Notes under the pieces: generated by a model
Seen by the model: only the letters and a program-made list of their open reading frames with translations
The model's database searches: none
Told to the model about the DNA's origin: nothing
NCBI GenBank assembly: GCA_964016875.1
Contig: OZ024724.1
Span: 18,518,501 to 18,582,500, forward strand
DNA length: 64,000 nt
Direction of reading: 5' to 3'
DNA from: Fallopia convolvulus
Taxonomy: Eukaryota; Streptophyta; Magnoliopsida; Caryophyllales; Polygonaceae
Made by a program: the position numbers and the translations under genes
In this document: piece by piece, positions 22,379 to 32,942 of the stretch
Position numbering within the stretch: position 1 is the stretch's first letter
How the letters are laid out: the number at the start of each line of letters is the position of its first letter

Positions 22379-23785
22379 TGATCGCCTCTCGCATTGCGAG
22401 GGTCTAGAGATACAATTTATAACCCGACCCCGTTGTAGTACGTGGTGGGTGTCGAACACTCGGGAAGTCTACTCGATCGATGTGCCTAGATACTAGAAAG
22501 CTAGAAAGGAGAGCATAAAACGAAGGAAAACAAAGAAAACAGTCGGGACCGACACTGAGGTCACGTCGGGCCCGAGGTTGGCGACAAGAGGAAGTCGGGA
22601 CCGACACTGTGTAAGTCGGGCCCGAGGTATCTGGGGATGTCGAACTCAAAGATTTAAAAGTAGATCTTGGGCTTTTGGGTTCCTTCCCTAGTAGATTAAG
22701 GCTTTTCCACCCAATTCAAGCAATGAGTGATGATCGGACTAGGATCGAGTGCTTTCGCCCTCGTTCCAACCACTTCTACACCTCGATCATTGGGGAAATC
22801 CCCTTCGAAGCAAGGTATTGAGATTGACACATGTTCACTTTCGCTACTTTGCCAATCTCAAGCCTTGATTCCCAACTTTCGCAAGGAATTGTAGCTCTAT
22901 GTAGAGTGGGTTCCTTAGATCAAACACTCAAGGCTATGGAATTGGGGTTTCTAGCCCAAACCTAGCTAGGGTTTTCCCCCATAACCCAAGATCAAGGAGA
23001 TCTACTCCATGTGACAAGAAAAGAAAGCAATCAAATCAAAAGGGAAAGTAATCATCATAATCAATCTCAAAACAAAGCAAAGTTTGATTCAAATCCAAAG
23101 CAATCCACAAATTCCAATAAAGGGCTTTCAAATCCACAAGAACAAAGCAAATCAAAGCAAATCTACCAACAAAACCTATCAAGACTTCCTCCCTTGGCCG
23201 ATTCTCTCTCTCTTCCTTCTCCTTTCGTTCCTCCTTGCTCTCCAAGAATCCTCTAGGTTCCCTTGGAACCCCCTTTTTGTGTGTGTGTGTGGGAACTCCT
23301 TCTTAGAAGACAAGAGGGCCTTTTATAGATTAGATGAGGGGCAAAAGTGGAAGTCCACAAATTCGTGCCTTGGAGCCCAAGTAGTTCGGTGACCGACTCG
23401 GACCGACACGGAGGACCTTGGGCCCGAGTTACTGTGCATCTCGGTCCGAGGTTGGAGACTTCAAAGTCGGGCCCGACGTGGTTGCAACTCGGTCCTGACC
23501 TCGTTCCACCTTCTTCTTTGTTGGCTTCTCTTGTTCTTCTTCATGGCTTGCTTCTCTCTTTCCCGCTTTAGCTCGGCCTTTGATCCATGTCTCGACCCTC
23601 CTTCAAATCGATCCTCGATTCATGCCAAATTACCTACAAAACACATAAAATGTGCGTAGTCTCCGAATCTCATAGAAATACGAGAACTAGGCTAAAAAGG
23701 AACAAAACGCACAAGAAAAGGGGAAAAAGAAACATATTTACAAAGGAAATAACATATGAAAACACCACCAAATAGAGAGACATCA
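22379..23785 (-). mobile_element. Solo LTR of an Athila-type gypsy element
   Basis: Perfect 5-bp duplication ATATT on both sides (22374-22378, 23786-23790). On the minus strand it starts TGATGTCTCTCTATTTGGTG and ends GCGATCA. The layout follows the Athila-type LTR of elements A and B: similar start (TGAT-TC...ATTTGGT), a TTTTGTAGGT stretch near 23625, paired palindromes about 300-400 bp in, a leader with AACCCTAG-like motifs, a second palindrome group 160-250 bp before the end, then CTTCCCG...GGGTC...TATAAATT. The palindromes here are TCGGGCCCGA types instead of CGTTAACG. Solo LTRs arise by recombination between the two LTRs of an element. Confidence 0.75.
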
Positions 23786-23790
23786 ATATT

Positions 23791-25281
23791 ATCCATAGGT
23801 ATAATCAAAAATAAAACATTAGGTAAGAACTATATTTTTTTCCTAATTAGATTTAAGCCTTTTAGTGAGATTTTTCAATTGGCATATCATGTGGTAAGAA
23901 TCTTAACACAATGTGACATATGACATGGTTTAAGAAAAACGTGTGACATATGATAAAATCGGATGTGGCGTATTTTTGAAGTGACGTATATAAAAAGATG
24001 AAGTGACACAATCTAACGGCTCTAAACCTTAGTAATTTTATATATAATAAATTTGCTAATAATTAAAAGAGATACACTTGTTAGATTGAGTATCATTATT
24101 CGAACTACTAAAATGTGGTGTATATTATTTTATAAGAAATGTGAATTATTGTCCCCACAAGCCAAAAAAATGAAGAGAATGACTAAAGTTAGATGTGTAT
24201 GTTCTTGAGGTCAATCTGCCCCCACACAATCCAATTGGTAACTCTACCATTCCTAAACTACATACTAGAATCTTTATTCTTGCGGCATATATCAAACATC
24301 ATATCACAAATGGGATTAAAAGCAAACTGAATGATGACATTGATACCTCTACCATTTCTATACCGTAAGAAAAATACAAGGATATGGACTAAACCACATG
24401 GAGTGCTTAAAATTAATTTTGATTGTCAAAGTTAGAAATTGGAAGACCATTGTTTAGATTAACTTTTTGGGATTATACTAGGGATGAGGTGCAACTAGCT
24501 GAAGCTCAAGGCAATTCCTGTTCAATTCTTCAAGCAAAAGCATATGCGTTGTACATTATTAAAAAAATCGAAATAAGACGTAGATTGAAATTGAAGGAGA
24601 TAATTTAATATTTTTATATAGTTTAAAATATGTGAGATTTTGTTTTTCATAAATTGAAATGATAATTTTTGACACTTTGGTAATCCTTAGATTGTTTTAA
24701 ATTGTAAGGTTCGAATGTATATGTTCGTCAATATGTGAATGTGGTGACAATTTTAAGTCCATAATTGAGTCATTATTCCACTTTCTATAAAAAGAATCGT
24801 ACAAATTAAAAAGCCTATGTTCTTATTTGCAAGGATGCGTTAAAATAGAGGTTGAGTTATCTCAATTCCCTCATAATTTTTACCATATTAAAAAATAAAG
24901 TGGGTGCTCTTTGTATCTAGTTTGGTTTAATAGATAAGAAAAAGAAATGGACTAACGTATGAGTAAGTTTATATATATAAACAATAATAAAAGGTTAGAT
25001 CACTTGATTTTGTAGGATATTGTTTCATCACATCAAACATTATGTCGTTGTTTTCCTTTGTGCAAGGTTAATGGACTATTTGCACCACGCATTCGAGATA
25101 CGTGACCATGTATTTGGATGCGTGGGGATCCCAAAAATCCAGGAAGCAGGGGACTCCGACATTGGGTTTGCGTGGGACTCCACACAAGCCCAATGCATGG
25201 AAATTCGGATAGGCCCAATGTACAATCGTCACATGAGCACAACAGTCATATTTCCAACAACTATGGGGTTTATAGTTTAGG
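23791..25281. other. Unassigned AT-rich sequence
   Basis: No gene is supported. Short open stretches at 24423-24608 (DEVQLAEAQGNSCSILQAK) and 25020-25280 lack family resemblance and context. Confidence 0.4.
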
Positions 25282-25770
25282 TTGTTAAGGTTTTAGGGTT
25301 TTATGGCATGAAAAAATATCAATTTAACCTCCTAGAAAGAAGAGTGTTAAAGTTCAAGGTCTGAAAGAGCAATAAGACGAAAGGAAGAGGGTGCTATGTA
25401 CTCTTGGAAGGGGGTGTTTTAGGGTATGGAATTTTAGGGTTTGAAAGAGCACAAAATACGAAAGGAAGGGAGTGTTATGTACTCTATGAAAAGTTAGGAG
25501 TCTCAGTTTCACTCCTAGAAGGGAGTGTTTTAGGATTTTTTTAGGGCTTGGGGTTTAAGGCATGAAAGAGTACAAAAGGCAAAATGAAGGGAGTGTCATT
25601 TACTTATTAGAAAATTTTGAAGCCTCAATTTCACTCCTAGAATGGAATGTTTTAGGGTTTTGGTTTTTTATACTTTACGGTAGGCTTTAGAGTTTTGGGA
25701 TGAAAGAACATAAAAGATAAAAAGAAGGGGGTGTTATGTACTCCTGAAAAAATTGGGAGTCTTATCTATT
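25282..25770 (+). repeat. Telomere-like minisatellite, 4-5 units of ~100-115 bp
   Basis: Each unit combines (G)TTTTAGGGTTTT, GGCATGAAAGAGCACAAAA, CGAAAGGAAGGGAGTGTTATGT, ACTC and a CACTCCTAGAA step. Units begin near 25282 (partial), 25345, 25435, 25540 and 25660. TTTAGGG is the plant telomere repeat, but here it is one short block per unit. Confidence 0.6.
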
Positions 25771-25914
25771 TGGAAGTATCACCTTATCATATAGTCATGT
25801 GGTTAGGGTTCAAATCTATATTCAACCTTACGACTTAGACATACATCTATAGTTCATAATGCTTGTATAGAGTTATAAACCCTTACTAAATCCTAAACTC
25901 ACCCTAACCCCCAA

Positions 25915-26165
25915 AAAGTGGGGTTCCACGCCAAAAGGCTCACATGTGAGCAACCCTACCCATGCGCAAGGCGAGGAATCTCCACTCATTGGGTTTGTGT
26001 GAGAGTGACCCAATGATGACAATGAAAATTTAGGGTTTATGGTTTATAATTTAGAAATATTTTAGAAAATATTAATTCGTTAAGAAATGATGTTTTTAGG
26101 ATTTAGTGTTTAGAGTTGGGGTTTATGGCTTAGGGTTTAGAGTGGGGGTTTCCTTAGATTTGAAG
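25915..26165. repeat. Degenerate TTTAGGG-rich stretch
   Basis: Variants of TTTAGGGTTTAT and TTTAGNGTTNGGGTTTA recur (26027-26155), probably decayed relatives of the minisatellite just upstream. Confidence 0.4.
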
Positions 26166-26169
26166 TGTC

Positions 26170-27345
26170 CTTAATTCAAGATACATATGGATAGGGAGAG
26201 GAGTCGATGCGTCCTTGATTCGTCCATAACCAAGTGCCTATATGAATCCGTTAGGTCCTGTGCAAGGGCACTCAAAAGAAGGCGATGATGATCAATAGGA
26301 AAAAGATCTCCAAATACGCTGAAATTTTGTGGCTTTTCATCTTTATCAGAATCATGATGACCAACAAAATTTGGTTGTAATCGCACGATGGTGTTCTAGT
26401 GAACGTCGTCGACGACACCTATATGAACCGGAAGTAGGAAGTAGGCACTCCGTGGGAAAAAAAATCCTAAAACGTGATGGTATTTTGCAAAATCTACTCA
26501 ATAATAATATCATGCGGCTCACCAAATAAGAGCATGAATGGCCAACCATATCTTGGAGAATGCCAGTGAGTGGTGGTGATACAACATTGGACAAGGTAGG
26601 ATGTAGGCACTCAATGGGCAATTAATCATCAAACTGGGCCAAAATTTCCAAAGGATCTTCTTTTGCATGAAGTAGGAGCTCCACATATTTTGAGTACGAT
26701 TCGCGAACTGTAGTCTAGAGAGTGTCCAAGAGGCTCTCTTGCGCGTCGATGCAAGATAACGTTGACTCGTTTGGCTCGGTAATTAAGGGAATTTCTCAAC
26801 ACTCTTGGTTTGAATCTTCACCGTTATGAATTTATTCAATCATGGCAAAAATTGGGCTTGATTCAACAGAAGGTGCTTGGGCAACGCCGATGACATATTG
26901 CGGCGTGTTGCATGGCGACACGATTAGCGGCATTGTGGGATTGCAGGCTGCATAGGCGCCTCCTCCATGGCTCTATATTTTGGGAATGTTGATGTGTAAA
27001 AGGAGATCTCAAACCTTCATTGAAGCTCACGCTTTCACCGTGGTGGCGGAGTAACGTTGTCTTCGTAGTCATGGTTGCATCGTTAATGACTATGGTACCT
27101 TTCGCGTGGGCATGGGAGATACTCATCGGGGGCATAGTCATGGTCATGGTATCAATTCCTTGGCTTGTCGTAGCTACTTCAATGTCGTTGTGGTTGGTGA
27201 TGTGTTGATCGTTAACAACTCGAAAGAGGAGGTGGAATCCAATCCGGGTTCCCATGGGGAACTCGTCGGTAGGGTCAATCCCATGGTTGATCCAAGTAGG
27301 CTTCCAAACCACCTGTCTTCTATGTCTCATTCGTCTCTCGAATTG
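26170..27345 (-). other. Coding-like relic, minus strand, family unclear
   Basis: GC-richer sequence in which minus-strand frames stay open for 70-160 codons (for example 26863-27351, with RRMRHRRQVVWKPTW; and near 26540-26740, with KYVELLLHAKEDPLEILAQFDD). Two stretches around 26430 and 26590 share (A/G)GTAGGCACTC(C/A)(G/A)TGGG. Composition suggests a decayed retrotransposon gag/pol or captured exon, but no motif settles it. The His/Met/Thr-rich middle is unlike a folded domain. Confidence 0.25.
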
Positions 27346-27490
27346 AGACACTACTAAAAAGCGTTGATTTATCGACCACGAAAGGCGTTAAGGAGGTGTG
27401 GGCTTACTTGGGCGGCGTCGGAGATCAGTGGCAGTGTGAGAGGGTAGTAGGAAGGAGGAGGTGGTGGGGAGAATTTCGGGACAACCAGAA

Positions 27491-29674
27491 TGTAATACTT
27501 GGTTCCGTTATGCCTGTTAAGTTGCATTTTACCTCTTAAGGTCGGAAAAACAAACAACTTTCTTATTGTCTAATAAATCTTTTGAAAAATTCTTATAAAT
27601 ACAATTTTTAATTAATCCCTTAATATTAATTTAATTTTTTATTTTTCGGAACTTGTTATGGAACCGAAGTTGACTTAACAACTTCTTCTTATCCTATCCT
27701 CGTATTTAAACTCCAATGGTAGTTATAGTATAACCAAACCCTAAATAGAGAGCTTTCACTATTCAACCTCGCATCAAACAACATCCTCGTTCTCAACCTC
27801 TCGTTCTTCTTTCTCTCATCTTCCACCGACATGGCACGTTCCATCGGTAGCGCCTCCAACCGCCTAGCGCAGCGCCGAGTTCGATCGCCGCCGACATCAT
27901 GTTTGTCACAACCTCCCTCTTTCTGGTCTATACTCGCCACCGGTTTCCGACGCTCCAATGGTCAGAGTTAGATCCCTCCTTATTGTCCTTTCGTAGTTGT
28001 CGGGTCTGGATCAGTCGGGTATAGGTTTGCTTTGTAGGCTCGCAAGTGGGATGGGTTAGGCCAAGTTAGGGGCGGTTGGCTAGAGTGAGTTCAAGAGATC
28101 GATAAGGATGGGTTCAGGAAGCGGTCCGGCTGTTTGTTCATGGTTTCTGGTTACAAACTCTTTTGTTTTGCGTTAGCTAGTTAGTTAGGCTTAGGCTACT
28201 TAATTGAGTTTAAGCTATGGGTTGAATTTAGTTTAGAGAAACTAAATTGTTGTCCAATCTAAGGAATTTTATGTCAGCTTGATCAGAAGGGTGTTTTCAC
28301 GTATAGAGTTCAAACTATGTTAATAGTGAAGAGGTTTGTTTATGTACGAATTAGTAATTAGTTTGGATCATCGTTTAGTCTTTAAGGTTAGTGTTTGGCT
28401 TATATGGTTAAGTTAGTAGGTTTGTTGAAGTTTAGTTGGAGTGGGTACGTGTTCATATATAATTAGGTAGTATAATCCTTCTACAATTATATTTTTAGTT
28501 GGGGCTAGATTAGTCTAGTAAAGGTTAGCGATTCCAGTTTAGATGGCGTTTAATTGTTTTTAGTAGTTGTTAATTACTAATTGTTTAATTAGTAACAATA
28601 TTTAAATGTCTACGGTTCTAGCGTTACTAAGAATCGTGAAATCGAACAAAGGTCACTTTTGAGGTAAGTCATTTTCGACTTGCTCGGTTCTTTTCTATCT
28701 TGTTAGATTTTGTGTCGTTGTTATAGGATTGGTTTTGGGATCTAGTCTCGATTATCATTTTGAAATGTTTTGGACTTGCTTGTTTGTTGTGTGCAAATTG
28801 GTTTTAAATGGGTTTTATCAAAAATAAGTTTTTGAACGTTTTCTCTGTGTTGGTACCGTTTCCGGCACGACCATCGTAGCTGGCGGAGAAGAAGGGTTGC
28901 CTATGTATGGTCCGTGTGACAGAGAAATCGTGTCCCTTCAAAAGAAAATGCTATCTATGTGTTTTGGCAAGTGCTCCAGTGGAGGCTTAGCCAGAGTTAT
29001 AAGGAAGAAGTGATGTGAGGAGTGGGAGGGCCTGCCTCTGCACTGTGGATTCGAATACGAGATGGAGAATGAGTTATGTTGCTTTATTGTGCGATTGTGT
29101 CTGTGTGTTTGGCTTATGTGTGACTAACCGTCTAATTTAGGTATTGGCCTTTAGAGTTATGGTTGCGATTGTGGATTCTGGTTGCTAACTATATAAAATT
29201 GTTTCTAAACATCTTATAATTTCCGCATATTATCTAGCTTGGTAGATTACTAGCTGACCCTTCGGGGATTATTTCTCCAGTTATAGGTATGCTACAGGAA
29301 ACCATGCAGGAGCCTTGGCCGGATGGTGGAGTGGATCGTTGATGCACGTGTCATTAGTTTGGGTTTTTCGGGTGTACTTCAGGAGGATTTATTATTATTA
29401 TTAGTTCTGTTGAATTATTTTAATTGTAATTTTTAAGTGTTGCTTGCAATATTTGAGGAAAATTCGGGAAGCGTTACTTGCTAATTTTGTTTATGCATTC
29501 GGGCATTAAAACATGTTTTATATTCAGTTTTATAAATCTGAAAGTTGGATGTTTTACTTGTTTTCTCGTCGTGCCCGCGTTGTAAGATCCTAAAGTGTTG
29601 TTGTCAACCCACCTAAGTAGTACCTGGTAAGGTCTACTACCACGTAGCGCCTTGTGGAAAGACGGGGTGTTACA
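27491..29674 (+). mobile_element. Solo LTR, chromovirus-type gypsy (2184 bp)
   Basis: Starts TGTAATACTTGG and ends GACGGGGTGTTACA. The flanking 5-mers are CAGAA (27486-27490) and CAAAA (29675-29679), a one-mismatch target duplication. It has a CT-rich, AAACCCTAAA-bearing leader (27720-27860). Its 3' kilobase matches the LTR ending at 11862. Size and ends fit Tekay/Del-type LTRs. Confidence 0.7.
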
Positions 29675-30079
29675 CAAAAGAGGGCGGCATGATTCACGAG
29701 CGGGCGACAAGAGGGAGGAACCACGATTGCACACCGATTTCGTTGGACGTCTAGAGGGAGGATGCGGTGTGAGAGGGTGGATGCAGCATGGAAGGATCTA
29801 AGAGGTGGTGTGAGAGGGCATCAATGGCACAGTAGGATTCAGGCGCAGTGGCATAGCAAGATCTAGGAAGTGGTTTGAGAGGGCATCGGTGGTGCTGCAA
29901 GATCCGGGTGGCAAGATCTAGTGAAGCAATTAGGAGGGAGGAGGGAGAGAGTGAGAGAGAGAGGAACGAGGGTCGGCGGCAAGTGCTAAAAGAGAGCGAT
30001 GAAAGAAGAGAGGTGGGAGAATGGAGATGAAGAATGGATCTAATTCACGAAGCTTATATTTAGGATGCATATAGCGACG

Positions 30080-30505
30080 ACTATGTTGCAAAATAAGGAC
30101 CAAGTGGTCTCTAATGTTTTAATTTTTGTAACCATGTACTTAGCAACCACTTGGTTGCTAAATAGCGACCACTTCGTCTCAAATCTAAATATTTGGATTT
30201 AGAGTCCTTTCTAATTGTTCCCACCAATTTTTGGGGTATGGCAACTACTTGGTCACTAAATTAACAAGTGATCTCTAACCCCCCCCCCCCCCAAAAAAAA
30301 AAAAAAAAATTAAATTTCTCGCTTGAAGAATAAATTTTCACCTTTGTATTTGTATTTAGCAACCACGTGGTCGCTTGAAAAATTATATGCATGCCCCTGT
30401 CGGTTAGTTGAACATTAGCGCACGATTGTGCATTAGTTGTGCCCGATCATTATGTTAGCGTCCAATTGGTTGTCAATTAGCGACCTTTTGGTCGCTAAGT
30501 ACAAA
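30080..30505. repeat. CACTA subterminal repeats (TTAGCRACCACNTGGTNGCTAA)
   Basis: About seven direct and inverted copies of TTAGCGACC/GGTCGCTAA variants occur, several forming palindromes (for example at 30138-30160 and 30475-30500). A C14 run followed by an A run (30279-30309) lies among them. Confidence 0.65.
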
Positions 30506-30739
30506 AAATATTCAACTCGAAGAAATACTATATATAAGAAGTTCGTTCATAATTTGAAATTTTATTTTCATTAAAATTAGTAAATTCACCTAATTGCTTT
30601 TAAAATTATACACGAGTGATAAAATTCATTAGAACTCTTGCTCATTAGTATCTGATTTACTCTCAAACTCTCCTTCTAACATTTCGCTAGACGTCTTCAC
30701 ATCTGCATCCTGATGACATGATCAGAACAACTTGGGTCA

Positions 30740-31340
30740 TTTAGCGGACCGAGTGGATCGACATCATGTGTATGGTCTCTAACCCGTGGAAGTGACGAAT
30801 CCTATTGAAATGCCACCCAACACCAACCCGACGTGAACTGCGCTCTCTCGTTTGGTCTTCATCAGGCCACTGACATAACTTCACTTTACACACCGCTATC
30901 CAATCAACATTTGTGCGCCTAAGCTTTGGGTATTCAAGGAAATAGACTTGAGTGGCTTAATATACTAAAATGTAATGGTCCTTTATCCTCAATAGTTTAT
31001 GTCTGTTCACATGAACAAGCATTAGTTGACAGTGAATGCGGGTCCCTCCACGACATCTAGTGTCAAACCACGAGTAGTTGAAGACAATATGGCACTTGAC
31101 GATTGGAGATATTAATTGTGCTCAATTATTTCATTTAGCACACCATAGTAGTCCTCCTCGTTAGTGATGAAGTTTTGTCAGAGAACGCAAACTCCACTAT
31201 TGTCAGTTGCCTGAGTTGATGCGTGTGTCTTCATGTGGAATCACTAATCGTTCACAAAATAACTTATATATGTTTTGATGGTTCTAGCGGTTCCACAAGC
31301 TAGTGTTGCAATGCTAGGATAAAAAACGGTCTAACTATCA
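30740..31340 (-). pseudogene. CACTA transposase-associated remnant (DUF4216-like)
   Basis: The minus-strand frame near 30950-30885 reads QVYFLEYPKLRRTNVDWIAV, matching the DUF4216 pattern of plant CACTA proteins (QV(Y/F)Y(L/V)xDPxL...W.VV). An in-frame TAA lies five codons upstream of this motif (ILVY*ATQV), and flanking frames are broken. DUF4216 lies C-terminal to the TNP2 catalytic region in many such proteins. Clearly non-functional. Confidence 0.6.
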
Positions 31341-31650
31341 ACCTGCATATGAAGGAATTAAAAGTTTGCAATTACTTCATTATACATTTGAAATTTAGAT
31401 GAATTACTTCATCATATAAATCAATTAATCCTTACATGGGAGTAGAACCAAAGTCGAAAGTGTGTTTCCAATATGACTTGCTCTTCATCTTCGCTTATTG
31501 TTGGATTTGATGAGCCCACAAAGTTTTTCAAATAATATCTATCAAAGAATAATTGAATAACATTGTTGAAAGGGAAAAAAATCATCAATTAAAATATAAA
31601 GATGGATTGTACGAAGTCTTGTACACATAAAAATTAATTATATAGCATGG

Positions 31651-32045
31651 TTTTAGCTTTTCAAGGGATGGTGAATTATTGGTTAAAATAATGACTCATA
31701 ACAAAAGGGGCTTAATGTATTAAGGGTCCAAAATATACATATCGACCTTGTGCATCAAAGCCCATAACCATAAATAAATAAAAGGGACCTTGATAGAAAT
31801 TAAAGTGGCTGTACTATTGAGTATTGACCAAAAGATATGGAGGAAACCGAAAAGGTCACCATTCTTACGTGTGATTAGCCTCAATTAATTTTATACAGGT
31901 TAAATGCATGTGTATTACACTCAAAATAATGGGGAACGTTATATATTTGTTTAAAACGGTAAGGCACTCTCGTAATCGTCCCCTTAGATGAGATTGAATC
32001 CATGCACTACCCATAAAGGCGTGCATTAAATTGAGAATGGCCCAA
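31651..32045. other. Non-repetitive spacer / possible upstream region
   Basis: No gene seen. It is less repetitive than its surroundings and leads to a TATA-like sequence at 32052, so it may be the upstream region of the unit below. Confidence 0.35.
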
Positions 32046-32049
32046 CTTC

Positions 32050-32476
32050 ACTATATATACATGCTAAAGGCGTGCAATAGAAAAAAAAAGGGAGAAGATC
32101 AAAGAAAACAAAGAGCTACAAAGAGAAGAAAGAAGGCAAAGAGAATCCAAATAGCAAAGAATTTGGTTTAATTTTGGTACGATCAAGACAAAAGAAACCA
32201 AGGTATAAATCTCCTTGCTTTCATCCAGTGGCTTATATATTTTGTTAACCATATACATTGGTCTTCTCGATGGCCTTAATACAGGTTAAGAGATGGTAAT
32301 AGTTGGCTCGAAACTTTCAATTTCGCCTCCACAACAAGTCGTGGTCGGCTCGAAACTTTCAGTTTCGCCTCCACAACAAGCCATGGTAGGCTCAAACTTT
32401 CAGTTTCGCCTCCACAACTGAGTATACTATGCCGGAAAAATACATATTTCTGTCCTTGATCAAACGATCGAACCAT
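32050..32476 (+). other. Possible small transcription unit with 42-bp repeats
   Basis: A TATATATA (32052-32059) precedes a purine-rich leader-like stretch (32085-32200). A candidate intron runs from GTATAAAT (32203) to TACAG (32284), 82 nt. Behind it a frame opens through three 42-bp repeats: the exon-phase frame reads RDGNSWLETFNFAST and continues to a stop near 32463, and an ATG at 32293 gives MVIVGSKLSISPPQQ in another phase. The minus strand is open here too (32276-32545). I cannot decide which frame, if any, is translated, and no peptide family is recognised. Confidence 0.3.
32305..32418. repeat. 42-bp tandem repeat, 2.7 units
   Basis: Units start at 32305, 32347 and 32389 with the pattern GGCTCGAAACTTTCA(A/G)TTTCG then CCTCCACAACAAG. 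The period is a multiple of three; the third unit has lost one A. Units differ at only about five positions, so the expansion is recent. Confidence 0.8.
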
Positions 32477-32942
32477 GTGTGTTGATTTTGGTTTAGCTTT
32501 TGAAAAGTTCAAGTTTAAGAGGCTAACCATGGCTGCATATTTCATTAAAAAAATTAATTAGGGTTATATGCAGATCATTATATACATGACAAAGATCGAT
32601 ATATATATATATATATCACAAAGGGCTATTCCCAGATTTTGTTTGGTTTAAATTTGAAGGAAAATATAAGAACCAACCTAAGCTAATGATGGCCGAAAAA
32701 TTAAATGAAATAATTGTGAAGAAGGTAGGCAGGTTGTGCTATGATCTCTTATATATATAGGGGTCTGAGGCAATAAAAAATACCCGTATATTATATTCCC
32801 ACGGGTTGTCAAAAATGAAGTCTGCAAAATCTTCAAAGAATGAAAATTGCAATATATTCTTATGTGATGCAAGGTCAAATTATCTAAATTGATGGAAAGT
32901 AATTGAGTGAAAAATAATGATACACAGAAGCGTGTGTTATTA

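Larger units (their letters stand above)
27349..31650 (-). mobile_element. CACTA (En/Spm) element remnant, split by a solo LTR
   Basis: A CACTA terminus CACTACTAAAAAGCG begins at 27349 and is followed by GTTGATTTATCGACC. Subterminal repeats occur at 30080-30505, and a DUF4216-like transposase remnant lies on the minus strand at 30740-31340, so this is the element's 3' end. A gypsy solo LTR (27491-29674) interrupts it. The other CACTA terminus was not found; the right limit is approximate. Confidence 0.55.

Noticed and set aside
22404..23571. Several small plus-strand and minus-strand proteins
   Set aside because: All lie in the solo Athila-type LTR, which is non-coding and read on the minus strand.
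26863..27351. 162-codon minus-strand gene
   Set aside because: Open by composition; overlapping frames are open too, residues are skewed (His, Met, Thr runs), and no domain or splice context was found.
30279..30309. C14 and A-run as a functional signal
   Set aside because: Simple homopolymers in a subterminal repeat region; likely replication slippage.
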